From Diorhabda sublineata (taxonomy: Eukaryota; Arthropoda; Insecta; Coleoptera; Chrysomelidae), in contig NC_079480.1 in the NCBI RefSeq assembly GCF_026230105.1, positions 29,306,488 through 29,370,487 on the forward strand: DNA of 64,000 nucleotides, written 5' to 3'. Shown here piece by piece: positions 10,358 to 20,868 of the stretch. Below the pieces are notes generated by a model. That model saw only the letters and a list, made by a program, of their open reading frames with translations. It made no database searches and was not told the origin of the DNA. Position 1 is the stretch's first letter. Each line of letters opens with the position of its first letter. The translations under genes were made by a program, and so were the position numbers.

Positions 10358-11626
10358 TTGTGCGGAATTTATCCGTTTTCGAAGCAGTCGTACGACTTAA
10401 CATTTTATTTTTATGTAATTTCTAGGTACTCCAGCAAAATAGGGAAACCAAAAAAGAGAGTAACAGGCATGGAGCCTGAAAACTCCAAAAATAGGGAGAA
10501 TCCCCATGACAGAGGATCGTCTGTCGAAAAACTGAGAAAAAGCCAAGATACCTCAACAAGACGACTAGAAGAAGAGAAAAAGAGACAAGAAATGGAAATT
10601 GAGTTGTCAAAAATGAAAACTAAACAATAAGCTGAATATAAATTGTTGACGAAGATGATGGGACAACAAATTAAATCTCTTGAAGAGGCGATTAAAAACC
10701 TTAAAGAGACGATTATCAATAATAATAAGCATATTAAGGCTTAAAGGACTTAAATCAAGAACTGAAAGCCAAAAACGAATCATTGGAAAGAAAAACACAA
10801 GAGATAGAAAGAAATCCAACTACAGAAGAAGTAGATAAGACGAAAACTCCAAACAAAGTGAACGAAGGAATACAAAATGAAGACTGCCCCATGAAAGGAG
10901 AATATATAGAAGTGAAAAATAAGAAAAAAAGAAAGAAACCAGAGAGACAATCTTCAGAGGAAGAAGACATATCAACGGACAAACAAGTCCAGGAAGAATT
11001 AGAAAAGATAAGAAAAGAAGAGCAAAGAAAACAGACAATACCGGAGAGAAGGCCACCTCCGATAATACTAAAGAAGACTTCAACAGAATGAAGATTGAGT
11101 TGTATACGTACCTACTCAACGAAGAAAAAGAGAGGAAGCTTGTCATAAAAGGACTGGCTGTTAATACCCCCACGTCAGAAGTAGAGGATGAACTGAGGGA
11201 AAATGGATTGAGACCAAAAAAAATATGGCAGCTGACAAGTCGTACACAAAGAAACGAGGATAACACCCGAAAATTACTACCTATATACATAGTAGTAATC
11301 AAACCCGCAGAGGAACAAACATATAAGAAGCTAAGATACCTATGCCACACAAAAATAAGTGTGGTAGAATAAAAAAGGCACGACGGATCTTTACAATGTT
11401 ACAGATGTCAGGGATTTCACCACGGGCAAAGCACGTGCAACATGGACGTGCACTGCGTGAGCGCACAGAGCGGCGGAATGCACACTTAACAGGACGGAAA
11501 AACCAAACTGTAGGAATTGCGAGAATAGGAGAACACCCCGCAAACTACAAGAGGTGCCCGAAACACCCAAAGAAGACCAGCAACGAGCACCACATAAACT
11601 GGACGCAACTACGCACTAGCTGCTAA
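10358..11626 (+). mobile_element. Jockey-type LINE ORF1 (gag-like), degenerate
   Basis: Several frames together give a Jockey-clade ORF1 protein: a Lys/Glu-rich coiled N-terminal part (SVEKLRKSQDT, RRLEEEKKRQEMEIE), a charged linker, the PRE_C2HC-like block (KLVIKGLAVNTPTSEVEDE, LRPKKIWQLTSRTQRNED) and the first zinc knuckle (QCYRCQGFHHGQSTC). A frameshift at about 11370 and stops after it break the gene. ORF1 proteins coat the retrotransposon RNA. The following ORF2 is missing. Minus-strand hydrophobic frames here are shadows. Confidence 0.8.
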
Positions 11627-12341
11627 GAAAAAGACAGGAGAAGGAACGCTAGAGCTACTGAGTGTGATGCAGAACATGCAGACACTCATCGCCCAACAGG
11701 TAAAGTAAAACGGTGGACCAGGATCATTAGGTTAAGTTAGGTTAGTAAAAACTTTTCAAAAACAAAAAAATATACATTTTACAAGATTCTAGGTTTCACC
11801 GAAACAACCCACAAGAGGACACCCCCCGACACGGTAACTCCGCATTTCATAAGCAAGTGTAGAGTTATACATCAGGGACAGCTATAGAGAAGGCGAAGGA
11901 CCACTCGGATTAGATCTTTTCTTGCCGAAGAAGGTTGGAAGCAGCGAAACACACACACACATTAAGACGCCCAGAACAAGAAGCCAAGAGTGTATAGCCA
12001 ACAGGCTAATCTCTTAACAAAAAGATAGACATCCCAGAATCTCCCATAGAACTCAGGGGAGAGGAAGGAGTCTACGCGCGAAATTGCGACGCGAAAGAGG
12101 ATGAGGACCTGTCGAAATGACAGGGGTTGGTGGAATGCCCTTCGCGCCCACTTGTGGATTTATCAGGGGGTGGATGTTTAGAGGGACGGGTTTTTCTCAC
12201 GCGCAAGTGTGTGTGTGTGTGTTATACGACTTATCAAAGAAAAAACCGGACACAGCTTTTTCTGGCGGCGGAGTAGCAATATTTGTCAGTAGACGTACTA
12301 ATCATATAATTTTTGAGGTAGTTTTTACGCTGCTTTCAAAA
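11627..12341. other. Unassigned sequence with a short GT tract
   Basis: There is no convincing coding region. It contains AGGTTAAGTTAGGTTAG near 11733 and a (GT)n tract near 12207-12221. It may be the tail of the preceding LINE. Confidence 0.35.
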
Positions 12342-12584
12342 TGAATCCCGAACACGATGAAAATATACCTACGGATATATTGGGAAGTGCCGAAGCAGTA
12401 TATATATATAAATCTTTTGCCACCCAAATCTCGCCAAGTTTATGAACTTGCATATTAGCGATTCATGGATTGGTGTAAAGAAAAAAATGTGCAAAACTAT
12501 GCGAAGAGTATAAATATTCAATTCAATTAATATTAATATTCAAAATTACGAGCATTGTTAAAAAGGCAAAGTGATAGATATATA
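12342..12584 (+). pseudogene. Crypton tyrosine recombinase, 5' part (interrupted)
   Basis: ATG at 12342 opens MNPEHDENIPTDILGSAEA. After a frame change comes LLPPKSRQVYELAY, then RFMDWCKEKNVQNYAKS, which matches the N-terminal SAM-like DNA-binding domain of insect Cryptons. It ends with LRALLKRQSDRYI at 12584, the base where a pogo-like element has inserted. At least one stop and frameshifts are present, so it is not functional. The catalytic half resumes at 14218. Confidence 0.68.
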
Positions 12585-14215
12585 GAGGAAAGTCACCAAA
12601 TATGAAATAGTATCCTAATATGGAATACCTTCATTTCTCTAAGACTCTAAGACATCTTTTGTTTCATTCGGTCTACTAACTATCGCACTCACACATTTAA
12701 AAGCAGCACGGCATTTTCAAGTGCTTAGGACAACTTTATTTCGTCTCTGCCAAAAAAATGAACAGTCTCCAGAAGTGGCAGCAGCTATTACATTAGGACG
12801 AAAAACTGTCTTGGGTTCCAAACTTGAACGTCAGCTAGTAGAATACATACTAATAATGGAGAGCAAGTTTCACGGTTGAACAAGAACTGATCTTCGCCGT
12901 ATGGCGTTCATGCTAGCAAAGCGAAACAATTTGCAGAATCCCTTCGGTGAATCAGGAGTGGCTGGAAAAAGTGGTTAAAGTTATTTTTAAATCGTCATAA
13001 AGATAAACTTTCGATAAGAAGACCAACTGGTACATCATTTGCCAGAGCATTTGGATTTGATAAAGAAAAAGTGGAAGCCTTTTTCAACCTCTTGAAGAGC
13101 TTTACACAGAAAATAACTGTCCACCAAATCGTATTTACAACGTGGATGAATCAGGCCTCACAATAGTACAAAGTAAGATACCACAAATCATCACACAAAC
13201 CCTATTTGAAAGTACAAACAGGCAAAATTTTTTTTTTTTTAATAAAAATGTCTTCAGTGATGTGGACCTTATTGCTGCGCAACGAAATGCTGTAATAGAC
13301 GGTTGTACAACCAATATCCCTCCGCTGTAATCAAGATCTGAAACCGGTCAAGTTCTGGTAGAAATACCTGCACCACAAAGAACTGCTAATTTACAACCTG
13401 AACCTGCACCTTCGACTTCTGGGCTTAATCGCAGCAGTTTGGATCTGGTGTCTCCGTATGCCATAAGTCCAATACCAGAGAAACGAAGAAAAGTATCTAG
13501 CAGAGGAAGAAAAGCTGCTGTAGCAGCAGTCATAACATCTCCTTACAAAAATAAAAATATGAAGAGACAAGAAAAAGAAAGTAAATTAGTCAAGACAAAG
13601 AATAAGAAGAAAACTGCGAAGAGAAACAAACAAACGAAGAAAAATAAGGATGGTAGTGAAGAATAAAACTCTCGAGGAACTAGACGTTATCCAGTTTGAT
13701 GAAGGTAGTGGACATGATGAGTTGATGGACTAAGTACCTCCTGACTCTGCTGATGCAGAATGTATGTTCTGTTCAAGACTTTTTTCCATGGATAAAAGTG
13801 GAGAAAGCTGGATTAAATGCTTGATGTGTGGGCTCTGGTCACATTATGATTGTGCTGGTCCAGAGTTTGATACTTGGATCTGTGACTTTTACAAGTAATT
13901 ATGTAACTTCTTTTATTTATCAGAATATGTTATATTCATTTAATTGATCTCAAAGATATTAATGTCCATTTTTTTTATTGTTTTGTTGATTTATGCTTAT
14001 ATTCCATTCCATTCCTATTTCATATTTGGTTACTCATTTGTAATTTCATTTATTGTGTTAGATTTTAATTTGATAACTAATATATTTGATTAAAGGCTGT
14101 TAATTACTACATATAAATGTATGACTGATTAGTAAAAACATTAAACTGATTTAATTAATATGAAGTTTTTTTTATATCCCAAAAAAATGGTATTCCATAT
14201 TTGGTGACTTTCCTC
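12585..14215 (+). mobile_element. pogo/Tigger-like element with PHD-like tail, internally deleted
   Basis: A 1631-bp element has imperfect terminal inverted repeats (GAGGAAAGTCACCAAATATG at the left, its near complement at the right) and is flanked by TA at 12583-12584 and 14216-14217. In order it encodes a CENP-B-type helix-turn-helix (LGRKTV, TRTDLRRMAFMLAKRNN), the RRPTGTSFARAFGF block, the first catalytic Asp region (NRIYNVDESGLTIVQSK), then a C-terminal basic tail (SPIPEKRRKVSSRGRKAAV) and a PHD-like cysteine cluster (CMFCSRLF, CLMCGLWSHYDCAG) up to 13898. The DDE core between about 13200 and 13250 is deleted and several stops occur, so it is dead. Confidence 0.8.
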
Positions 14216-14217
14216 TA

Positions 14218-15012
14218 CCTAAAAAGTCTAGGATTTTTACAAAGGAGGAAGTGGATCGGTTCCTGGATATGGCACCTGATAATTTATATTTGATGATAAA
14301 GGTTGTTCTAGTATTAGGAATTGGAGGAGATATGCGTTGTGACGAACTAGTTCATTTGAAAATTGATGACATTGAGGATATGGACTCGGTCATGGTCGTA
14401 AAAATTTTGCAGACAAAAAACAAGAAACCTCGTTTGTTTACCATTATAGGCGATAATTATTTGCGTTTATTTCGAAAATATGTTGCCTCTCGGCCATCAA
14501 ATATACAGGAACGTCGTTTATTTTTGAAGTATGTTAATGCGAAGTGTCAAAGAATAGTTGTTGGTATTCACAAAATTAGTGCCGTGCCCCAAGAAATTGC
14601 AAAATTTTTGAAGTTAGAAAATTGGAAGGAGTATACTGGATATTCGCTAAGAAGAACATCTGCTACACTTCTTATTGATGGTGGTGGTGACCTCGCTTGT
14701 CTTAAAACACATGGAGGTTGGAAATCGAATACGGTAGCAGAAGGATATATTGAAGAATCACGTATCAACAAAGGGAATACTGCCAGAAAAATATTGCAAC
14801 CTGACAAAGAAGGTACAAGTACCTGTTCAGATATTGCCTCGAATGTTTCATCAACAGTTTCGGAGAATATTTTGAGTTGTTCCAATATTAATGAAAATCT
14901 TTTGAATTGTTCGAAAATTGTTAGTGATAATTTCAGTGGTGCTTTGAATTTTGGCAATAATTGTTCCAATTGTACCTATACATATAGTTGCCCAATTAGT
15001 TTGTTTTACTAA
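14218..15012 (+). pseudogene. Crypton tyrosine recombinase, catalytic part
   Basis: An open frame from 14218 (PKKSRIFTKEEVDRFL) through 15012 encodes the catalytic domain of a tyrosine recombinase of the Crypton group, which inserts circular DNA by strand exchange. Conserved residues are box-I Arg in GGDMRCDELVHL, the Arg in TGYSLRRTSATLL, the His in LKTHGGWKS and the nucleophile Tyr in VAEGYIEES. The His of the usual H-x-x-R pair is Tyr here. After the domain comes a Ser/Asn/Cys-rich tail. This half is uninterrupted, but it is separated from its N-terminal half by the pogo-like insertion. It could in principle be expressed alone; I treat it as broken. Confidence 0.78.
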
Positions 15013-15270
15013 GTTTGTAAGAGACAATGTTTTTTTCTTCAAATTTCAATTAGAGAGCCCAAATGCAATTACTTTTAATCCTAGGATTAAAAGTGTTGCT
15101 AAGCAATGAGCAAATTTTTGTACGGTAAGGGAATTGATGGCTTTTGCACCTGAAAATAGTACAAAAATGTCAACATTTTTTTATGGTTGGAGAAAAATTA
15201 ATTTTTCTTATTAGAACAAAGTTTTAGGTTAATTTCATCCTTATTTTGATATTCATGATGAAGGTGATCT

Positions 15271-15415
15271 AGAAATCATTATAAATAAGCAAATTGTCAG
15301 TGTCAATATCATATTTTGATAAAGGCTTAAAGGAAAAGTCGAAACGTCAAATTTTATCAATATTTCAAAAATTATTAAAAAAATTAATTTTAAAACAGAA
15401 GAGACCTAAAATCAA
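15271..15415 (+). repeat. Dispersed repeat with hammerhead-like core, copy 1
   Basis: It contains GTCAGTGTCAATATC, then TTTGATAAAGGCTT and AAGTCGAAACGTC, and ends with AGAAGAGACCTAAAAT. The same order is seen at 51955-52078 and, with an internal deletion, in reverse at 45900-46005. The central part resembles a Penelope-type minimal hammerhead (stem II closed by GGCTT/AAGTC, then GAAACGTC), but the CTGATGA box reads TTGATAA. No protein is encoded. Confidence 0.6.
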
Positions 15416-15598
15416 GAGCATTTAAAAACATAAACATATCAAAAGTTCTAAGAAATACGAAATTAAATAAAATTATTATAAATTATACTACTATGTTGTA
15501 AATGTCTCCCCTGCTAATAACTCTTAGGAGTTGATGCCGGATTATGTATGTTTAAATAAAAAAGAAAAACAAATAATGATTTAAAATATAAAATAAAT

Positions 15599-17376
15599 TC
15601 AGTCATCATTTGATGTTTCGTTAATATTAAGCTTGTTTCCTAAGTCCAATGTAGATTCGCTCAATTTATTCAAAAGTTTAGTATTTTCCTTTAAAATATC
15701 TTTTAAACTTTCACTTTCAATATGGTATTTGGCGAAATGCTTTTTAATTTGTTGACTTTGCAAATTACTAGTTTTTTTAGGAACGACATTGTTCTTATTA
15801 TTATTCTTAACGTAATCATTATACTCTGATATTTCTATAGCGATATTTTCTTCGAAAGATCTTAATTTTCTTTCGTATTTTTTAGTATCCGAGATAAAAA
15901 TTTCTGCTTTCAATAGAATATTCTGCGCTATTTTATACCAGTCTCCGAAATTTTCGGCCAGTATTTCATATTGCGGAAAAACTTCTTTTTCGTAGAGGCT
16001 TTTTAATCTACCGAGCGTCTGAGTGATTTTTATACGTTCTAAAATATGGAATTGTTCGTCGTTGTAACTTAGAGTACGCGTAGCACGATCTCTTACTAAA
16101 TGTTGCCAGGAATCCCTCAAGTGTTCAACTTGCGTCTTAGCTCGAGCCGGCGCTAAAGTCTTATAAGGACAATTCAAACTTCTGCTCATACTATCCCATT
16201 GCAACTTCAAAGTATTGTCTATACAGTGTGTTTTGTGTAAATTCGTAACACCGCCAGCTGTGGAAGAAATGAAATCTCTACTAACGTTATCCAATTTTTC
16301 GGAAAAATTATTATTACTCTTATTATAACCGCTTAATTGTTGTGATAATTGCAAAATTTCCGATGTTTTTTTCAACGTGAACGTTTTATCCAATAAATGT
16401 TGAGCGTTTTGATTCAATTCTTTCAATTCTAATAATATGTATTTTGTAAAATGCTCTACGGTATCGCGTATGAGTTTACTGTATAAGGAATACTTCTCGA
16501 CGTATCTTTTACATTGATGTCCTATGCTACAAGCGAACTTTGCTTGAGCGGCGTCGTTTTCCACGGACATAACACTGGAAAAGTCATTAAAATGTAACAA
16601 TTCAACATCAGGAACGACCGTGACGTTATTATTTTCGGTGTTGAATAGAAAGAAAGGATCTTCTTTTGTTGTTACTGGATAACCCGTCGCCATCGTGTCG
16701 TCGTCGACGAGATTTCTCAACAAATTATTTTGATAGATTAAAATTTGACTCGTATCTTTAATGTTCGTTTGTTCTGTTATGTAATTTTGTACTTGTTCGT
16801 AAGTTTCGTTCGGCAATATATAGATTTTAATTAATTGAGCTTTGTTAATGTGGAATATATTGAAAACTTTCCGTGACAAAACGACATCCACTTCATTGAA
16901 AAATTGATCGAAAGACCAAATTTTTCTCGGATCTGCTTCCAATAAACCGGCTAATAGAGGAGTTATTATTTTTTTAAGTCCGTAACTTAACTGACAATTA
17001 GCTGGTAATTCCCTTTTCCAATCTATCGGTCCATTTTCTCTGTGTTGTATTCCCGATATGACTCCGCTTTCTTTTTTCGTGGTTATTTGATGCATGGTTT
17101 CCTTATTTCTGCGCCCACCATACGGTCTAAAGGGTAGATTTCCAGTAGCGACGTGATATAAAGTTACTCCTATCGACCATAGGTCTATTGTAGCACCGAA
17201 AGTTTTATTGGCAGGTTTTCTTAGTACAGCTCTTTCGTACATATCTGGATGTAAGTATTCTTCTGTACCGTATAGGGACTGAAAATGCTGGCCTTCTTGA
17301 AGCTCTCTGGCAGCTCCGAAATCCGTTAATTTGTAGACTGTGGTTCCGTCGTCGCGGATGAACTTCATTATATTTC
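15599..17376 (-). CDS. TBK1: TBK1/IKK-epsilon-like kinase, exon 2 (residues 142-733)
   Basis: This is the second and last coding exon of a TANK-binding kinase 1 / IKK-epsilon orthologue (Drosophila IKKepsilon, ik2). In vertebrates this kinase drives innate immune signalling and autophagy; in flies it acts in cytoskeletal and cell-shape control. The exon starts after an ATAG acceptor and gives GNIMKF, the DFG motif (Asp160), and the activation loop FQSLYGTEEYLHPDMYERAV, whose Ser175 corresponds to human Ser172. Then come DLWSIGVTLYHVATG, the end of the kinase lobe near residue 300, a ubiquitin-like domain (about 305-385), and long helical scaffold and coiled-coil segments with a conserved RTLSYNDEQFH block. 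The full protein is 733 residues against 729 in human, with no disruption. The splice phase is exact (CCA-G|GA-AAT). Confidence 0.95.
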
Positions 17377-17566
17377 CTATTGAAGAAGAGAATTATTAAA
17401 ACAATAAATTTTAGGTTTTGAATCAAAATTATGCAATATTATCATAGATTGAAAATATTAACTTGGTATTATGAGGGATGTGCGTTAAATAAAGTAAAAA
17501 ATTGATAGTACCGGGTGGTAAATAAGAATGATCGTCAGCCATATCTCAGGAACGAATTATATATCA

Positions 17567-18381
17567 ACTTCAGGAAAAAAAAATTATAGCAAAAGTGGCT
17601 CTGAAAAACACCTGGAAATTATTTTCAAAATTTTAGGTCCACCATTAGAGGCCATCCATAAAGTAAGTCACACGAATTTTAGGACTTTTGAGCTCCTCCC
17701 CCCGTCCTTGTCGCAGGTTGTCACATTTTTATAACCCCCCCCCTCCTCATGTGACGTCACACATTTTTCAAATTTATGTATGTATTTAAAATAATCGCGA
17801 GAAAACAGCTATTTTCATTTTTTACTTATTTTTATTATATAATAATCGAATAAAATCAACATATCATAAATTTTTTTAAATTTTCAATTCACATCCAAAC
17901 TTTTCGTTTTAGTATTTTAAATTTTAACATGTGACGTCACAAAACTATTGATCCCCCCATGCCCCTTGTCACACGATGTCACACTTCGGTGATATCCTCC
18001 CTCCCCATTAACGTGTGACGTACTTTATGGATGGCCCCTTAGGGGGCGTGTATATAAAAGTAAAAAAGCAAAGTTTTTAAAAATGTAGCCAATTAAATGT
18101 TACTTATATACGATAATCAAATTCTGTGCATTTTTTATTTAACAAGTTTTAGGTAACGCCATCTAGCAGCAATAATAAGATTATTATGAGTGCGTTATAA
18201 TTTACTTTTAAAGATTTAAATTATCTTATATAAAGTACCACTTAATTGGGTGAATTTTAAATAATTTGGATTTTTTAATTCTATAGTTTCAAATACACCC
18301 TCTAGTGATGGACCTAAAATTCTGAAACTAATTTCCACATGTTCCTCGGGGCCACTTTTGTTATAATTTTTTTCCTGAAAC
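17567..18381. repeat. Fold-back element (outer inverted repeat) in TBK1 intron
   Basis: The 84-bp arms 17567-17650 and 18298-18381 are inverted copies at roughly 80% identity by eye (TTCAGGAAAAAAAAATTATA at the left). They enclose a second inverted-repeat element. It lies wholly inside the TBK1 intron. Confidence 0.6.
17648..18038. mobile_element. MITE with GGCCATCCATAAAGTA termini
   Basis: The left end GAGGCCATCCATAAAGTAAG and the right end, ending CTTTATGGATGGCCCC, form terminal inverted repeats. A TTA lies at each side (17645-17647 and 18039-18041), suggesting a 3-bp TWA target duplication as made by Harbinger-type elements. It has no ORF, so it is non-autonomous. Confidence 0.55.
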
Positions 18382-18980
18382 TGTAAGAGTATTGCTACTC
18401 AAGATTTGGGATAGACAAATAAAAATCAATAATTTATAATTGGATATGGCTTTATTGTTTTTCAAAATATTCTCCATTAAGATCAATACACTTCTAAATG
18501 CGTTTTTATTACGATTGGGGTACCGCCAAAAGCTGTTATTTGAATATATCAACCACTTCTTCAGATGTAGAAAAACGTTGACCCCGCAATTTATTTTTGA
18601 TCTGCGGGAATAAGGAGAAATCATTGAGTGCTAGACAAAGACTGTAAGGCGGTTGACCCATCAATTCGATGTTTTGACTGTTCAAAAACGGTTTTGTTTG
18701 AACTACGAGCTCCGAGTTCGAATTGTCGTGGTGGAGAATGATTCTTCTGCTGCGATTGATTTTCTCTGATTTTTTCAAACACTTCTGGGAAACCAATGCT
18801 GGTGTACCTGCATAGATCCATGATTCCTCGTCAACCATATAGATGTCTTTTGAAGCACCGCAATTGAATTTTTTCAGCATCTTTTTGCGCCAATCGACAC
18901 GAGCCTTTTTTGAGCGATTATCAAATTATGCGGTATGCAACGCGATCAAATCTTTTTGTCAAATGTTCATTAAACAAGCT
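18361..18980 (-). pseudogene. mariner (DD34D) transposase remnant in TBK1 intron
   Basis: The minus strand encodes LKKFNCGASKDIYM, DEESWIYA, RRIILHHDNSNSE, NIELMGQPPYS, NDFSLFPQIKNKLRGQRFST: the second half of a mariner transposase related to SETMAR-type copies. By my count 34 residues separate the HHDN and NDF aspartates, the mariner spacing. An internal deletion follows DEESWIYA, and frameshifts are present. The SPD of the usual third box reads SLC. It is dead. Confidence 0.78.
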
Positions 18981-19390
18981 AAATTGTCAACAAGTTAGAT
19001 GGTAACTGATGGTTTTGTTCATGACTTATTGATAAGTAGAAGTAACATTTACTTCGATGAATCAAATACTTTTTTGGTGGCCGTTAGAAAAGCACTTATT
19101 TTCCTGACGATTTTTCTTTAGGAAAGTATAGCTTTTTCAGCCTAGTCCGGAAAATACTTACTTTCCGGACTTGGCCAGAAAGTGAAATACATTGTTGTCA
19201 TTGTATGTACCCGGCAGACAGTCTGTTAATACTGCTAAATGACAAAATTGAAATAAATAGAATGTTGAAAAATTAAATAGTATAATTCTAATTATTTGAA
19301 TAAAAGAGACAAAAAATCATTATAATATGTCTGACAAATGCAGATTTTATTTAAGTACTTGAGTAAAAATTATTTTTTAAAAACTTCTAG

Positions 19391-19731
19391 TTAAATTCTG
19401 GCTAATGGCACAAATTTAGATGGCAATATAAAATCTTGAAACCATCTAAGTCTGATCTTGTAATTTTTTACATTAAGATCGATTTTCACCTCATCTGCCA
19501 GTTTCCTAGCACACGATATTGAATTAATCTTTGTTATTAGAAACTCCCACTTCGCCATAAATTTAATCCAAGTTTTTTCTTCTTGTTCTGAAGAAAACAT
19601 TTGGGGAGGTCCCATTTTTTCTGCTCAGGATATTTTCTATGAAATTTGTTCCCAAAGGTTAGTTCTTTATAAATTAAACTGTTTATAGCTGTGGCTAGAA
19701 GTATTCCACTTCCACATACAGATGAAGGCAA
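19391..19731 (-). pseudogene. Possible pogo/Tigger helix-turn-helix remnant
   Basis: Two overlapping minus frames give a weak match to the pogo-type DNA-binding region (MFSSEQEEKTWIKFMAKWE, then CARKLADEVKI and RWFQDFILPSKF). There is no catalytic domain and no ends. It lies in the TBK1 intron. It could be chance similarity. Confidence 0.3.
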
Positions 19732-20444
19732 TAATAGTTCTCTTAATTTAGGGGATCAAACTAAAAAATGTCAGCTATAGGGGCACTGTCTGGCTCTAGT
19801 GCTCTTACTTTACTTAAGAAAAGGGGAAAAAATAAATATCTATTGTTTTTTTGAGGATAGTTGGTGCATATGTCCATTGATGGGTAATGAGTCCAAAAAG
19901 AACGAGATAAATGAATGCTTTTTTATTAAACTTAAGGTATTTGAAAATATTGAACTATTCAAATTGTAATAGTTCTATATCCAAATTCAAGTACCAGTGC
20001 ACAAAAAACTCTTCAAAACTTTGGAAGAAATGGCTTAAAAGTTTTTGCATAAAGCTGCCCTACACGTATTTTGAACTTACTTCAAGAAGTTGCAAAATCA
20101 AGATATTGAAAGAGCAAGTAATCCAATTATTGTTGCAGTAATCAAATCTCTTTTCCAAATAATGTGAGATGGAAGATCATAATCAATTACCTAGAAACCT
20201 ATAAAAAATTAATAATATATTATCCCAGATGTAGAATTACCTTTACAAAAACACCCATTTAATAAGCAAATCCTCAAGCTCTTTTGTTTTATAATTAACC
20301 AATCAAAACCATAAGAAGTGCTTATTATTGGAAAAGAATGAGCCTAAGTAAGTAAACTAATAATAAGATTCCTCACGCCTCCTCACTTAATGCCTAGATA
20401 AAATTCAACTTATAGACATCATCAATATTATTAAAATAAAATAC

Positions 20445-20868
20445 CTGGTTTTAAATCTCTATGAATCAAACTATTATCCCTCAAATGTTTCATTCCTTTG
20501 TAAAGATGTTCCAGAACCAATAAGAATTCCGACTCTTCTAGTCCATATGTATTTTCAGGATCGTCTAAGATGTTGAAAAGGCTTCCACCTGTACACAATT
20601 CCATGACTATAACTTTACCCCTATTTTCTTGTTCTTCTTCTATCGCAAGAAGTTTCACTATATTTTCATGATTCACTTTTTGTAAAACTTCAAATTCTCT
20701 AAGTTGTATTTCCTGTGGTCGAAGAGTACTGATGTGATTAAATGTTTTAACAGCTACTGGTTCACCGTTAACTTTATTTACACCCTGATGAACTGTGGCA
20801 GTTGCCCCCTTTCCAAGAATGCTTGTGGTAGACCAAACATAATTTGCTGATCCTCTTAAATAAGACAT
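20445..20868 (-). CDS. TBK1: TBK1/IKK-epsilon-like kinase, exon 1 (residues 1-142)
   Basis: The first coding exon begins at ATG 20868 (AAAATG context) and gives the kinase N-lobe: a glycine-rich loop ILGKGATATVHQG, the ATP-anchoring Lys41 in VAVK, Glu in helix C (REFEVLQ), and the catalytic loop HRDLKPG with Asp138. It ends at a GT donor (20444-20443) inside codon 142, which joins exactly to exon 2 at 17376. Each landmark is three residues later than in human TBK1. The intron is 3068 bp and GT-AG. CENP-C starts about 5 kb away on the other strand. Confidence 0.95.

Noticed and set aside
10820..11350. 176-codon minus-strand frame rich in Leu, Ser and Phe, looking like a membrane protein
   Set aside because: It is the mirror of the Lys/Glu-rich Jockey ORF1 on the plus strand; such codons read backwards give hydrophobic residues.
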